From an uncultured Cellvibrionales bacterium (lineage in GTDB: Bacteria > Pseudomonadota > Gammaproteobacteria > Pseudomonadales > Cellvibrionaceae), in assembly GCA_913050115.1 (NCBI GenBank), contig CAJWZU010000024.1:1-39264 (forward strand): DNA of 39,264 nucleotides. Reading direction: 5' to 3'. Made by a program: the position numbers and the translations under genes. Positions 7,283-15,448 of the stretch are shown in pieces (position 1 is the first letter of the stretch; each line of letters opens with the position of its first letter). Below the pieces are notes generated by a model. It had not been told where the DNA came from. It saw nothing but the letters and a program-made list of their open reading frames with translations, and did no database searches.

Positions 7283-7591
7283 TTACAGAGATAGAACACA
7301 GTTTTGTTCTTGCCCTATGTTGCCCGGTACAAAGCCATCAGCATTTTCTTCGTTTATCCACTGACCAGCATCGGCTAGGTAGCGAAATTGATGCTCAGAA
7401 CCCTTGGCGAGATCTAGGGTTGTGGTAAAAGAGCCATTTTTGAGACGGGTCATGACGGTGGCATCGGGGTCCCAATCGTTAAATTCACCTACAAGATGTA
7501 CGGCTTTGGCGCCAGCAGCCTGAGCTTTAGGCAGAGTGAATTTTACTTTGCAGATAGGTTTGGATTTCAAAAACTGCTTTTTAATGGCCAT
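7283..7591 (-). CDS. Stand-alone CBM48 (isoamylase early-set) protein
   Basis: This 102-residue protein is a single carbohydrate-binding module of the CBM48/AMPK glycogen-binding type. The N-terminal strand CKVKFTLPK is followed by VHLVGEFNDWDP (about 32-43), the classic GxFNxW signature. Then come FTTTLDL, FRYLAD and W(I)NEENAD, which match the later strands. It has no catalytic domain and no signal peptide, so it is probably a cytoplasmic protein binding glycogen or a protein partner. AGAGAAG precedes ATG 7591. It stands alone, with long gene-free stretches on both sides; similar single-domain proteins are common in marine gammaproteobacteria, and their role is not established. Confidence 0.85.
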   Translation of the reverse strand: MAIKKQFLKSKPICKVKFTLPKAQAAGAKAVHLVGEFNDWDPDATVMTRLKNGSFTTTLDLAKGSEHQFRYLADAGQWINEENADGFVPGNIGQEQNCVLSL

Positions 7592-8028
7592 GTTGCTTCT
7601 CTGATTCCTTCTAACTTAGTGGAGGGCGGTGTAATACAGTGACTGAGCTGAGCTACGTTACATAATGCCATTTTAGCTGGCAATTGCGATAACGATAAGT
7701 CATCTGACTCTAAAAAGTAAAAATTGGCGCCTTAATCATTAGAGTTAGATGAATTAGCATTGCTGTGTAGGTTCCGACCAGAGTCGAAGCTTACTATTTT
7801 GGCTTAGGGGCAGCATTAAATAATCCTAGCACTGAAATAGATGTGCTGCTAAAAAAATTACACGCTGTTAATCGTTAAAGTTTGGACCGGTGGAAGTGCC
7901 GGCGTTAATAACTTTTGGCAATGATTGCAGTAACTAAAACAGATGGGCAGTAATCTCACCATTGCTCTGGGGCCTGTGGTGAATGTGTTGGATAGTGCAG
8001 GTAAAGATAAACATGCCATTAGGCAGTG
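7592..8028. other. Intergenic region with a possible gene remnant
   Basis: 437 bases without an intact gene. Plus-strand positions 7771-7878 form an open frame of 35 codons ending in TAA. Its translation looks protein-like (EAYYFGLGAALNNPSTE near the middle) but has no start codon or ribosome site, and an in-frame TAG lies just before it. It may be the 3' end of a decayed gene; no family was recognised. Confidence 0.35.
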
Positions 8029-8847
8029 TTACTGTGAAGGCGCCAATTGGAAGAACTCGATACTGTTGGTAAAGACGGTTTTGGACAAGGCGGTGATATC
8101 GGTAGCCATGACTTCGGACAATTTTTGCAGCACATAAGGCAGATAGGCCGGCTCATTACGACTGCTTTTGGGCTTGGGGAAAATGTTTTGCGGTCTAAGG
8201 TAGGGCGCGTCAGTCTCAATCATTAGTTTGTCTAGCGGGATATGACGCACTAATTGACGCAACTCTTCACCGCGTTTGTTATCCGCAATCCAACCGGTGA
8301 TGCCAATATGACAATCGAGATCAATACAGGCTTGCACTTCTTGCACTGAACCTGTGAAGCAGTGGACCACGATATTGCCCAGTTGTGAACGGTAGCGCTC
8401 AATCAATTGAATGAAGGCGTCGTGTGCGTCGCGTTGATGCAAAAAAAGCGGCTTTTTTAGCTCTGCGGCCAACTGCAGCTGGGCTTCAAAACACCCAAGC
8501 TGTTCTTCAGGAGTGGAGTAGTTTCGATTAAAATCTAGCCCGCACTCACCTAAGGCTACCACCTGACGATGATTAGCGAGGTTTCGAATGGCATCGGCGC
8601 TGTCTTTATTCCAGCTGCTTGCATCGTGGGGGTGAACACCTGCTGTGCAACTCAACAATCGGGGATACTGCTGTGCTAAGGCTAATGCTCGCTGGCTGAC
8701 CTCAATACTCGTCCCGGTCACTACAATGTGTTCAACGCCAGCTAGGTAAGCGCGCTCTAGAACCTTAGGAAGGTCTTTGTCGAAGCGGCTATTAGTGAGG
8801 TTAGCACCAATATCAAACAGTGAAATTGATGCAGCAGGAAAGGTCAT
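8029..8847 (-). CDS. tatD: TatD-family metal-dependent DNase
   Basis: The product aligns along its whole length with E. coli TatD, a cytoplasmic 3'-5' exonuclease/DNase implicated in DNA repair after oxidative damage. The N-terminal FDIGANLT takes the place of the H-x-H of other paralogues, as in true TatD. Further motifs are AGVHPHD, the metal ligand glutamate in ALGECGLDFNR, histidines in HQRDAH and HCFTGS, and the aspartate in IETDAPYLRP. The ATG at 8847 (272 aa) is preferred over a TTG nine bases upstream; neither has a strong ribosome site. It lies downstream of the anti-sigma gene in the same direction but 130 bases away, past a repeat tract, so co-transcription is uncertain. Confidence 0.92.
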   Translation of the reverse strand: MTFPAASISLFDIGANLTNSRFDKDLPKVLERAYLAGVEHIVVTGTSIEVSQRALALAQQYPRLLSCTAGVHPHDASSWNKDSADAIRNLANHRQVVALGECGLDFNRNYSTPEEQLGCFEAQLQLAAELKKPLFLHQRDAHDAFIQLIERYRSQLGNIVVHCFTGSVQEVQACIDLDCHIGITGWIADNKRGEELRQLVRHIPLDKLMIETDAPYLRPQNIFPKPKSSRNEPAYLPYVLQKLSEVMATDITALSKTVFTNSIEFFQLAPSQ

Positions 8848-8917
8848 AGTGAGCAAGTCAGGTATTAATAAGATAAGGCCATATCGTATGAAAAATTACA
8901 TGACCAAGATATAAGAG

Positions 8918-8965
8918 CTTGGGCTTGGGCCTAGGTCTGGACCTAGTTCTAGACCTAGACCTTTA
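8918..8965. repeat. Degenerate hexanucleotide tandem repeat
   Basis: Eight consecutive six-base units follow a loose (C/T)CT(A/T)G(G/A) consensus: CTTGGG, CTTGGG, CCTAGG, TCTGGA, CCTAGT, TCTAGA, CCTAGA, CCTTTA. The tract sits between the tatD start and the chrR stop. It contains overlapping palindromes, such as TAGGTC-TG-GACCTA, so it could also form a hairpin in the chrR transcript. Confidence 0.6.
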
Positions 8966-8979
8966 CCCTCATAGAGCCT

Positions 8980-9654
8980 TTAGGCATAGCCGCGACGAAG
9001 TAGTGGATTGAAGAGTCGAGTAAACCAGCCGGTGAATTGTAGCGGCGCCTCTGAAACTACTAAACATATACAGTCTCTATCCTTACTGGCCACAGGTGTA
9101 TGGGTATTATTACCATCGCAGGCGAGGAAATCACCCGCTCGATAAATACCCGTTTCATCTGAAAAACTGCCCTCGAGGATAACGGTTAGCTCATCGCCTA
9201 AGTGAGTGTGCGTTGGAGCGCTGCCACCGGGTTTAATACGCAGTAACTCTACTTTGCTTCCACCATGATCTTGGCATAGCTGTGTACTTTGAATACTTGG
9301 CGATATACGTGACCACTGAAGGTGGTCGTAATCAACAGGTATAAATTTACGCAAACATAGCGGAATAGATCCACGAGGCTTGGCTCTAGGCATGTCGGTA
9401 TCAATAGTTTGTACTGCCATAGACTCTTGCTGATTAATCGAGTCCATTAACTGTTCAAAATTTAGGGTGCTGCCAATAGCGGGACTTAACTCAGTCATTA
9501 GCTCTCCACCCAGCTGATTTAGGCGAGCGAAGGTTTGCTGGCACACACTACAACTTTCCATATGTGCTGCAACACACAAAGACTGGCTTAGAGACAAGCT
9601 TCCAGCGGAATAAGCTGAAAGCCATTCACTGCTTGGATGTTGATTGATCGACAT
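8980..9654 (-). CDS. chrR: ChrR-type zinc anti-sigma factor
   Basis: This 224-residue protein has the two-domain layout of ChrR, which holds its ECF sigma factor inactive until singlet oxygen or organic hydroperoxides appear. The N-terminal zinc anti-sigma domain has H6, H31, C35 and C38, the same numbering as I recall for Rhodobacter ChrR. The C-terminal cupin domain (about 110-205) has metal ligands H149, H151, E155 (THTHLGDE) and H185 (NNTHTP). Its ATG lies one base after the sigma-factor stop (TAATATG), so the two are translationally coupled and should be made in stoichiometric amounts. All ligands are intact, so it is expected to function. Confidence 0.93.
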   Translation of the reverse strand: MSINQHPSSEWLSAYSAGSLSLSQSLCVAAHMESCSVCQQTFARLNQLGGELMTELSPAIGSTLNFEQLMDSINQQESMAVQTIDTDMPRAKPRGSIPLCLRKFIPVDYDHLQWSRISPSIQSTQLCQDHGGSKVELLRIKPGGSAPTHTHLGDELTVILEGSFSDETGIYRAGDFLACDGNNTHTPVASKDRDCICLVVSEAPLQFTGWFTRLFNPLLRRGYA

Positions 9655-9655
9655 A

Positions 9656-10237
9656 TTAAAGATCTCCCATTAAAAGTTGCATTTTTTTTAGTGCAAGACG
9701 AACACGTGACTTTACGGTGCCTAGCGGCAGACTTAATTCATCACTGGCTTGTTGATGACTGCGCCCCTGTAAATATACTTTACTCAGAACCTCAGCTTGC
9801 TCTCTTGGTAATTGATCCAATCCTTCACGAATATTTTTCTGCACCGTATGTGTCTGTGCGGCCTGGAAAGGGCTTGGAGACGTATCTACGATATTATCAA
9901 AAAGATCACTAGAATCGATATTGGTAGCAAAGCGCCCGTTGCGACGTAAGTGATCAATACGACTGTTTCTGGCCAGTGTAAAAATCCAAGTATTAGTATT
10001 AGCTTTCTCAGCATTGTAAGAGGCTGCTTTATTCCACACTTTAATCATTACTTCTTGCGCTAGTTCATCGGCTAAAAGCGATGATCCTGGCTCTCGAGCT
10101 AGACTATAAGATCTTAAAAGTGGCACATAATGTTCAAAAAGCTTTTTAAAAGCGTTCTGATCACGCTCGATGGCTACCGCACGAAGCCACTGTTGTAACG
10201 TTTCTTGCGGTGTTTTTGTCTGAGCTAACTGAACCAT
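9656..10237 (-). CDS. rpoE: ECF sigma factor of the RpoE/ChrR (ECF11) type
   Basis: The 193-residue sigma factor has region 2 at about residues 25-95 (FEHYVPLLRSYSLAR, ELAQEVMIKVWNKA, WIFTLARNSRIDHLRR). Region 4 is at about 135-188 (GLDQLPREQAEVLSKVY, then HQQASDELSLPLGTVKSRV, the -35-reading helix-turn-helix). There is no region 1 or 3, as expected for ECF factors. The adjacent ChrR gene places it in the singlet-oxygen-responsive group. Its own promoter (minus strand, TGATCC at 10317-10312) matches those of the divergent NTF2-like operon and of the lipocalin operon, so it is probably autoregulated. The name follows Rhodobacter RpoE; it is not E. coli RpoE. Confidence 0.92.
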   Translation of the reverse strand: MVQLAQTKTPQETLQQWLRAVAIERDQNAFKKLFEHYVPLLRSYSLAREPGSSLLADELAQEVMIKVWNKAASYNAEKANTNTWIFTLARNSRIDHLRRNGRFATNIDSSDLFDNIVDTSPSPFQAAQTHTVQKNIREGLDQLPREQAEVLSKVYLQGRSHQQASDELSLPLGTVKSRVRLALKKMQLLMGDL

Positions 10238-10290
10238 CGTTACGCAAACCTTAATAAAAGTAGTAGCCCATGGTTGGGGCTGTGATTAAT

Positions 10291-10345
10291 ATACGGCCAA
10301 ACAATACACTTGGATCACTGATCCATTATTATTTCCTAGACGTAT
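10291..10345. promoter_or_regulatory. Divergent ECF sigma promoters sharing a palindromic -35
   Basis: The palindrome GGATCACTGATCC (10312-10324) supplies a -35 TGATCC on each strand. On the minus strand TGATCC (10317-10312) is followed after exactly 16 bases by CGTAT (10295-10291), serving the sigma/chrR operon. On the plus strand TGATCC (10319-10324) is followed after exactly 16 bases by CGTAT (10341-10345), serving the NTF2-like operon. A third copy, TGATCT-N16-CGTAC, lies before the lipocalin gene. The -35 resembles what is reported for RpoE/ChrR-type sigma factors. Confidence 0.82.
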
Positions 10346-10383
10346 TAATGAACAAACACACATCACATACAGACAGGGCCGCC

Positions 10384-10806
10384 ATGCAACACCCATTGTT
10401 AGAAAACTTTAAGTCGCTGTACAGCGACCTTGTGAAAGCCGATTTAAGTCAGCTCAACAACCTTTATGCTGGTGACATAGTATTCAAAGACCCTATTCAC
10501 GAAGTTCAGGGACTCGTAGCAGTTGAAGACTACATGTCGACTATATGCAGTGATGTTGATTATTGCCAGTTTGAGTATTTAGATGAGCTTATAGGTGACA
10601 ATAATGCCTATATCAAATGGATCATGCATTTTCGCCACCCCAAACTGGGCAAGGATATGATCAGCGTGAGGGGTATGTCTCACTTAAGTTTTAATGGAAA
10701 AATCACCTATCACGAGGACGTATATGACATGGGGGCTATGTTATATGAGCACTTACCTCTTATCGGAGGCACTACTCGTTGGTTAAAACAGCGATTGCAG
10801 CATTAA
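10384..10806 (+). CDS. NTF2/SnoaL-like protein of the ChrR regulon
   Basis: The 140-residue product has the NTF2-like (SnoaL) fold pattern: helix LLENFKSLYSDLVKADLSQLNNLYAGD, strand VFKDPIHEVQG, helix VEDYMSTICSD, then strands FEYLDELIGDNNAYIKW and the closing sheet. Such domains are small-molecule isomerases/hydrolases or binding proteins; the substrate is not evident. An open frame extends to an ATG at 10270, but that lies upstream of the predicted sigma promoter (-10 at 10341-10345), so the first usable start is ATG 10384, preceded by CAGGG at suitable spacing. It is the first gene of a seven-gene plus-strand run, 31 bases ahead of the SDR gene. Confidence 0.85.
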   Translation: MQHPLLENFKSLYSDLVKADLSQLNNLYAGDIVFKDPIHEVQGLVAVEDYMSTICSDVDYCQFEYLDELIGDNNAYIKWIMHFRHPKLGKDMISVRGMSHLSFNGKITYHEDVYDMGAMLYEHLPLIGGTTRWLKQRLQH

Positions 10807-10837
10807 GTTTACTGTAGGTATAAGGAGTGATTGTTTG

Positions 10838-11635
10838 ATGGATTTGTCTGAAACTGATAATCGTTCAGTTGTTTGGTTGACCGGTGCGAGCAGCGGCATA
10901 GGTCGTGAGCTGTGCCTAGAGCTGATCGCTCAGGGCCACCGAGTTATAGCGAGCGGTCGTAATGAGCAGGCTCTGGCCAAATTAGCGGCACACAGTGATC
11001 GTGTTATCCCATTAGCATTTGATATAGCTGACCCCAATGCTGTAGAGCAAGCAGGGCATAAATTAGCGGAGCTTACATCTCATTTAGATCAGGTCATTGT
11101 CAACGCTGGCAGCTGTGAATATTTAAAGTTCCCAGATCCTGATTGGAGTGCAGCTACTCGAGTTATGGCAATTAACTATAGCGGTGCAGTTGATTGTATT
11201 CGTATTGCTTTGCCATTACTTAAAAAAGCATCAGGGCGTGGTCATATTGTTGGCATCATCTCACAGGTAGTATTTGCACCGTTTGCTCAAGCTGAGGCTT
11301 ATGGCGCATCTAAAGCAGCGCTGAGTTACTTTCTTGACAGTTTGCGCGTTGATGTAGCCGATAGTCTTGATGTAACTTCGGTATTTCCTGGTTTTGTTAA
11401 GACTCCTTTGACAGATCGCAATCATTTTTCAATGCCATTTATAGTCTCGGCCGAAGACGCGGCCAAAAGAATATTAGCCAGTTTAAGCAAGCGTCCAAGG
11501 CGGTTTATTTTCCCTAAGCGCCTACATTGGCTGTTAAAGTTGTCAGTAATATGTCCTCGTTTGTGGCAGAAAATAATGGTTGCAGATAACAAAGCTAATA
11601 ATAAAGATAATACTCCAGTGCGAGAAAAAAAATAA
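10838..11635 (+). CDS. Short-chain dehydrogenase/reductase
   Basis: This classical SDR of 265 residues has the Rossmann nucleotide motif TGASSGIG (15-22), the NAG motif (89-91) and the catalytic S142, Y155 and K159 (AYGASK). The RNEQAL segment after the second strand hints at NADP preference. The C-terminal 60 residues are hydrophobic and basic (RRFIFPKRLHWLLKLSVICP), suggesting membrane association. TTG at 10835 is possible, but ATG 10838 follows AAGGAG at 10822-10827 and is preferred. The stop overlaps the next gene's start (TAATG). Its partners in the operon are lipid-modifying, so a lipid-linked alcohol or ketone is a reasonable but unproven substrate. Confidence 0.9.
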   Translation: MDLSETDNRSVVWLTGASSGIGRELCLELIAQGHRVIASGRNEQALAKLAAHSDRVIPLAFDIADPNAVEQAGHKLAELTSHLDQVIVNAGSCEYLKFPDPDWSAATRVMAINYSGAVDCIRIALPLLKKASGRGHIVGIISQVVFAPFAQAEAYGASKAALSYFLDSLRVDVADSLDVTSVFPGFVKTPLTDRNHFSMPFIVSAEDAAKRILASLSKRPRRFIFPKRLHWLLKLSVICPRLWQKIMVADNKANNKDNTPVREKK

Positions 11636-12891
11636 TGAAAATTGCTGTTATAGGGGCAGGTATTTCAGGTTTAACTGCAGCCTACTATCTAAAGGATAAA
11701 CACCAGGTAACAGTACTTGAATCTGAAGGTCGTGTTGGCGGCCATACTGCTACTGTTGATGTCATTCATGAGGGTAGAGATTATGCTATTGACACTGGAT
11801 TTATTGTTTATAACGATTGGACTTATCCTAAATTTATAGAGCTACTAAACGAGCTCGGTGTAGACACTGTCGCCACCGAAATGAGCTTCAGCGTTAGTTG
11901 CGATAGTTCGGGAGTTGAATACGGCGGCAATAATCTTAATACCATGTTTGCGCAACGTCTCAATCTGTTTAAGCCATCATTTATTGGTATGGTCAAAGAT
12001 ATTCTGCGCTTCAACAAAGCGGCAATTGAAGATTTAGAATCAGGCCGGCTTGAAGAAACCGCTACGCTTGGGAAGTATTTACAAGATAATAATTATGGCC
12101 GAGCCTTTATTGAACATTATTTGGTCCCTATGGGCTGTGCTATCTGGTCTGCGTCGACCAAAACTATGATCGATTTTCCGCTGCTATTTTTTGTTCGTTT
12201 TTTCAAAAATCATGGCTTATTAAGTGTTAATAATCGTCCTCAGTGGCGGGTGGTTCGCGGCGGTTCAAGATCTTATTTAAAGCCGCTAACAGAGCAGTTA
12301 AAAGATTCAATTCACGTTGGTGTTGACATTTATAGAGTGCAGCGACACTGCGGTGGAGTCAAAATCGAGCTCAAATCAGGAGAAGTGCAAGAATACGACC
12401 ATGTTGTATTTGCCTGTCACAGTGATCAGGCTAAAGCCTTATTGGGCGATATATCTGATACTGAAGACAGTGTGCTGTCAGCTATTCCGTATCAGAGTAA
12501 CGAGGTGGTATTGCATACCGATGACACAATCTTGCCCAGTAAAAAGTTGGCGTGGTCCAGTTGGAATTACCGTCTGAGATCAGGAGATCAGAGTCGAGCA
12601 GTGCTCACTTACGATATGAACATTTTACAAGGTATCGACAGCGACACTACATTTTGTGTAACACTCAATGATCGGGCCTCTATCGATGCCAGTAAAATCT
12701 TAGGTGTTTATAATTATTCTCACCCTGTGTTCTCTCTCGAGTCTGTTGCTGCTCAATCTCGATGGAGTGACATTAATGGTGTTAAGCGGACATGGTTTTG
12801 TGGCGCTTACTGGGGTAATGGTTTCCATGAAGACGGTGTAGTAAGTGGTCGTAGAGTTGCTCAAGCATTAAATTACTTGGGGGACGATTAA
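11635..12891 (+). CDS. FAD-dependent amine-oxidase-like flavoprotein (COG2907)
   Basis: The 418-residue protein starts with the FAD dinucleotide motif G-x-G-x-x-G in VIGAGISGLTAAYYL (residues 5-19). The ribose-binding glutamate is in VLESEGRVGGHT, which also carries the R-x-G-G-x-x-x-T signature of amine oxidase/desaturase-type flavoproteins. The C-terminal FAD motif is present as WFCGAYWGNGFHEDGVVSG. It belongs to the predicted NAD/FAD-binding group found next to DUF1365 and CFA-synthase genes. It overlaps both neighbours by one base (TAATG at each end), the tightest coupling in the operon. A role in oxidising or desaturating a fatty-acyl chain of membrane lipid is plausible from context; no substrate can be read from sequence. 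Confidence 0.9.
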   Translation: MKIAVIGAGISGLTAAYYLKDKHQVTVLESEGRVGGHTATVDVIHEGRDYAIDTGFIVYNDWTYPKFIELLNELGVDTVATEMSFSVSCDSSGVEYGGNNLNTMFAQRLNLFKPSFIGMVKDILRFNKAAIEDLESGRLEETATLGKYLQDNNYGRAFIEHYLVPMGCAIWSASTKTMIDFPLLFFVRFFKNHGLLSVNNRPQWRVVRGGSRSYLKPLTEQLKDSIHVGVDIYRVQRHCGGVKIELKSGEVQEYDHVVFACHSDQAKALLGDISDTEDSVLSAIPYQSNEVVLHTDDTILPSKKLAWSSWNYRLRSGDQSRAVLTYDMNILQGIDSDTTFCVTLNDRASIDASKILGVYNYSHPVFSLESVAAQSRWSDINGVKRTWFCGAYWGNGFHEDGVVSGRRVAQALNYLGDD

Positions 12892-13649
12892 TGTCACAGA
12901 CGGAGATTGCCCTCCACAGCGCCATTTATAAGGGTCTGCTGAGGCATCGTCGTTATTCTCCCCGTTCGCATACATTTTGTTATCATGTTTTTATGATGTA
13001 TCTTGACCTTGATGAGTTAGACCAGGTGTTGGATATTTCTCCTTGGTGGTCTCGCGCACCTTGGTCGGTAGCGCGTTTTTTACGCAGTGATTTTCTTGGT
13101 GACAGTTCCGTTGGCTTAAAAAAATCTATCTGCATGCGCATTAAAGAAGAAACAGGTGTAGAGCATCAAGGTTCTGTTCGGCTGTTGGCAAATTTACGTT
13201 ATTTCGGTTTTAGTATTAATCCTATTGTGACCTATTATTGTTTTGATGAACGCGAGCAATTGCAGTTTATTGTTGCCGAGGTAACCAATACTCCTTGGAA
13301 TGAAAGGATTAGTTACGTACTTTGCTGTGATCCAGATGCTAAGCAGCAACGGTTTGATTTTCTTAAGGGCATGCATGTATCGCCCTTTAATCCAATGAAT
13401 ATGCGCTATTTTTGGCTAAGCAATAACCCGTCGAAACGACTGCGGCTGCATCTTGAAACTTGTTGCGACAATGAGGTTGTAGTCGACGCTACACTGTCTT
13501 TAAGACGCACCGAGATTACTACCAAAAGCTTAAAATTTACTATTTGGCGTTATCCTTGGATGACCGCCAAAGTTGCAGCAGCTATTTACTGGCAGGCATT
13601 AGTGCTCTGGGTTAAACGAGTCCCTTTTTATGGGCATCCTGATCAATAA
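12891..13649 (+). CDS. DUF1365 family protein
   Basis: The 252-residue product matches DUF1365 throughout: AIYKGLLRHRRYSPRSHTFCYHVFMMYLDLDEL at the N terminus, RYFGFSINPIVTYYCFDE in the middle, and GMHVSPFNPMNMRYFWL and the WRYPWMTAKVAAAIYWQAL tail. The family is almost always encoded between a COG2907 flavoprotein and a CFA-like methyltransferase, as here, and has no established biochemical activity. Conserved histidines and the HVSPF-x-P-M-x-M motif suggest a ligand- or metal-binding site. Start ATG 12891 overlaps the upstream stop; the next gene follows after 36 bases. Confidence 0.92.
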   Translation: MSQTEIALHSAIYKGLLRHRRYSPRSHTFCYHVFMMYLDLDELDQVLDISPWWSRAPWSVARFLRSDFLGDSSVGLKKSICMRIKEETGVEHQGSVRLLANLRYFGFSINPIVTYYCFDEREQLQFIVAEVTNTPWNERISYVLCCDPDAKQQRFDFLKGMHVSPFNPMNMRYFWLSNNPSKRLRLHLETCCDNEVVVDATLSLRRTEITTKSLKFTIWRYPWMTAKVAAAIYWQALVLWVKRVPFYGHPDQ

Positions 13650-13685
13650 CTAACAACTGATGACTAATAACAAGGTTGAATTACT

Positions 13686-14948
13686 ATGAATACAGCTAGT
13701 ATTAATGACAATAAACTAGAACGATCTATTAAAAGTAGCTTTATTGATCGGTTTGCTAAAAAAAAGGTTATGTCAGTTTTAGCCGGTATTACTGAGGGTC
13801 GATTGGTTATTGATGATGGCGGCAAGCTTACTTGTTTTGGTGAATCCGCCGATAAATGTTCTATGCATGCGCATATGTTTATTCATCACCCCTCGGCTTA
13901 TAGAGATATTCTTTTTGGTGGTTCCATCGGCGCAGCTGAAAGTTATATGCTCGGCAGTTGGTCGACATCAAATTTAGTTGATGTCGTCCGGGTTATGTCA
14001 AAAAATATTGACCTTTTAAATGATATGGACGGATCTCGGTTTTTGTTGCAAAGAGCAGCAGACAAAATTTACCACTGGTTTAATAGAAATACTGAGGCCA
14101 ATGCAAAAGCCAACATTTCAGCTCATTATGACTTAAGTAATGAGTTTTTCTCACTGTTCCTTGATCGCAGTATGATGTATTCGGCTGCTATGTTTCCATC
14201 AGTCGATAGTACATTAGAGCAGGCTTCCTACTATAAAATCGATCAGATTTGTCAAAAGCTAAACCTAGTTTCAGGTGACCATTTACTGGAGATTGGTACT
14301 GGTTGGGGAGGCTTGGCAGTTTACGCGGCCAGTCATTACGGCTGTCATGTCACTACCACCACTATATCGCGTCAACAATATGAGTTTGCCTGTCAACGCG
14401 TAAAAGATGCCGGGTTAGAGGACAAAATTACCGTGTTGTGCAAAGATTACCGACAGTTAGAAGGCCTGTATGACAAGTTGGTTTCTGTCGAGATGATCGA
14501 GGCTGTGGGCCATAAGTTTTATGGTGAGTATTTTTCTACCTGTAGTAGTTTACTTAAGAAAAATGGGCTTATGATGGTTCAGGCTATAACAATACCTGAC
14601 CAGCGCTATAACTTTGCAAAAAATTCCGTCGATTTTATTCAGAAATACATATTTCCCGGTGGCTGCCTGCCCAGTGACAAAGTATTGGCAGATAACATCA
14701 GTCGCCACACCAATATGCAAATTATTGCTATGGAAGAAATTGGTGAAGATTATGCTAAAACATTAGAGCTATGGCGGCTGCAATTCCATGATCGTTTAGA
14801 TGAGGTTAAAGCGCTTGGTTTTGATGATGTTTTCATTCGCATGTGGGAATATTACCTCTGCTATTGTGAAGGTGGTTTTCGCGAGAGAGTGATTGGAACC
14901 GGGCAGTTCTTATTGGCTAAGCCTCAATGGACTCGTCAAGAATCGTGA
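13686..14948 (+). CDS. Cyclopropane-fatty-acid-synthase-like methyltransferase
   Basis: This 420-residue SAM-dependent lipid methyltransferase has an N-terminal domain of about 130 residues and then the methyltransferase core. The core shows AHYDLSNEFF (147-155), MMYSAAMF (163-170), the SAM motif LEIGTGWGG (201-209), SVEMIEAVGH, VDFIQKYIFPGGCLPS and the C-terminal CEGGFRERVIGTGQF. These are the hallmarks of CFA synthases acting on unsaturated phospholipid acyl chains. Paralogues in RpoE/ChrR regulons have been tied to photo-oxidative stress, and a related alphaproteobacterial enzyme to furan fatty acid synthesis, so the product may not be a plain cyclopropane. The last 22 bases overlap the DUF2878 start. 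Confidence 0.92.
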   Translation: MNTASINDNKLERSIKSSFIDRFAKKKVMSVLAGITEGRLVIDDGGKLTCFGESADKCSMHAHMFIHHPSAYRDILFGGSIGAAESYMLGSWSTSNLVDVVRVMSKNIDLLNDMDGSRFLLQRAADKIYHWFNRNTEANAKANISAHYDLSNEFFSLFLDRSMMYSAAMFPSVDSTLEQASYYKIDQICQKLNLVSGDHLLEIGTGWGGLAVYAASHYGCHVTTTTISRQQYEFACQRVKDAGLEDKITVLCKDYRQLEGLYDKLVSVEMIEAVGHKFYGEYFSTCSSLLKKNGLMMVQAITIPDQRYNFAKNSVDFIQKYIFPGGCLPSDKVLADNISRHTNMQIIAMEEIGEDYAKTLELWRLQFHDRLDEVKALGFDDVFIRMWEYYLCYCEGGFRERVIGTGQFLLAKPQWTRQES

Positions 14949-15448
14949 CACATTGGCAGCGCATTCTACTTAACGTCGTTATTTTTCAGGTGGGTTGGGC
15001 TGTTTGCATACTTGGAGGCAATAACATAGCGATTATCTACACGCTATTTGCGCTTGTTGTCCATGCGGCCCTTTTTCTTAAAGGCTCACGTGAAGCTTGG
15101 GTTATGGCAGTATTTACGTTTGTCGGCAGTTGCTGGGACACCTTGTTGATGCATGCTGGCGTTCTTTTCTTCGCTGCGGACAGTCTCTTTATACCCCCAT
15201 GGTTACTCTGTCTATGGTTGCTATTTTCCTGCACCTTAAATCACTCACTGGCATGGTTAAAAAATAAATTGTTAATATCAGCCTTGTTGGGGGGTGTGCT
15301 GGCGCCGTTAAGTTATCTCGCCGGTATAAAGTTGGGCGTTGCATCTTTTGTTATGCCGCTATTTACGTCGTTAGGGATTATAGCGATTGCTTGGGCTCTG
15401 TTGATCCCGCTGGGCCTCTATGCTACTCGCAGGTGTGTTGATGACTAA
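14927..15448 (+). CDS. DUF2878 inner-membrane protein
   Basis: The 173-residue protein is highly hydrophobic with about five membrane helices (residues near 12-28, 32-48, 55-75, 85-105 and 118-165). It has a conserved-looking polar WDTLLMHAGVL segment. Composition and position identify it as DUF2878, a family that regularly follows the CFA-like gene in this cluster. Its ATG lies inside the end of the methyltransferase gene (22-base overlap), which also argues for translation coupled to that gene. No enzymatic role is known; it may anchor the lipid-modifying proteins at the membrane. Confidence 0.8.
   Translation: MDSSRIVTHWQRILLNVVIFQVGWAVCILGGNNIAIIYTLFALVVHAALFLKGSREAWVMAVFTFVGSCWDTLLMHAGVLFFAADSLFIPPWLLCLWLLFSCTLNHSLAWLKNKLLISALLGGVLAPLSYLAGIKLGVASFVMPLFTSLGIIAIAWALLIPLGLYATRRCVDD

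Noticed and set aside
7943-8219. Frames on both strands overlapping the tatD 3' end
   Set aside because: They are out of frame with tatD, which has end-to-end family similarity.
10270-10383. 38-residue N-terminal extension of the NTF2-like gene
   Set aside because: The extension lies across the predicted ECF promoter and start site, so it would not be transcribed from it.
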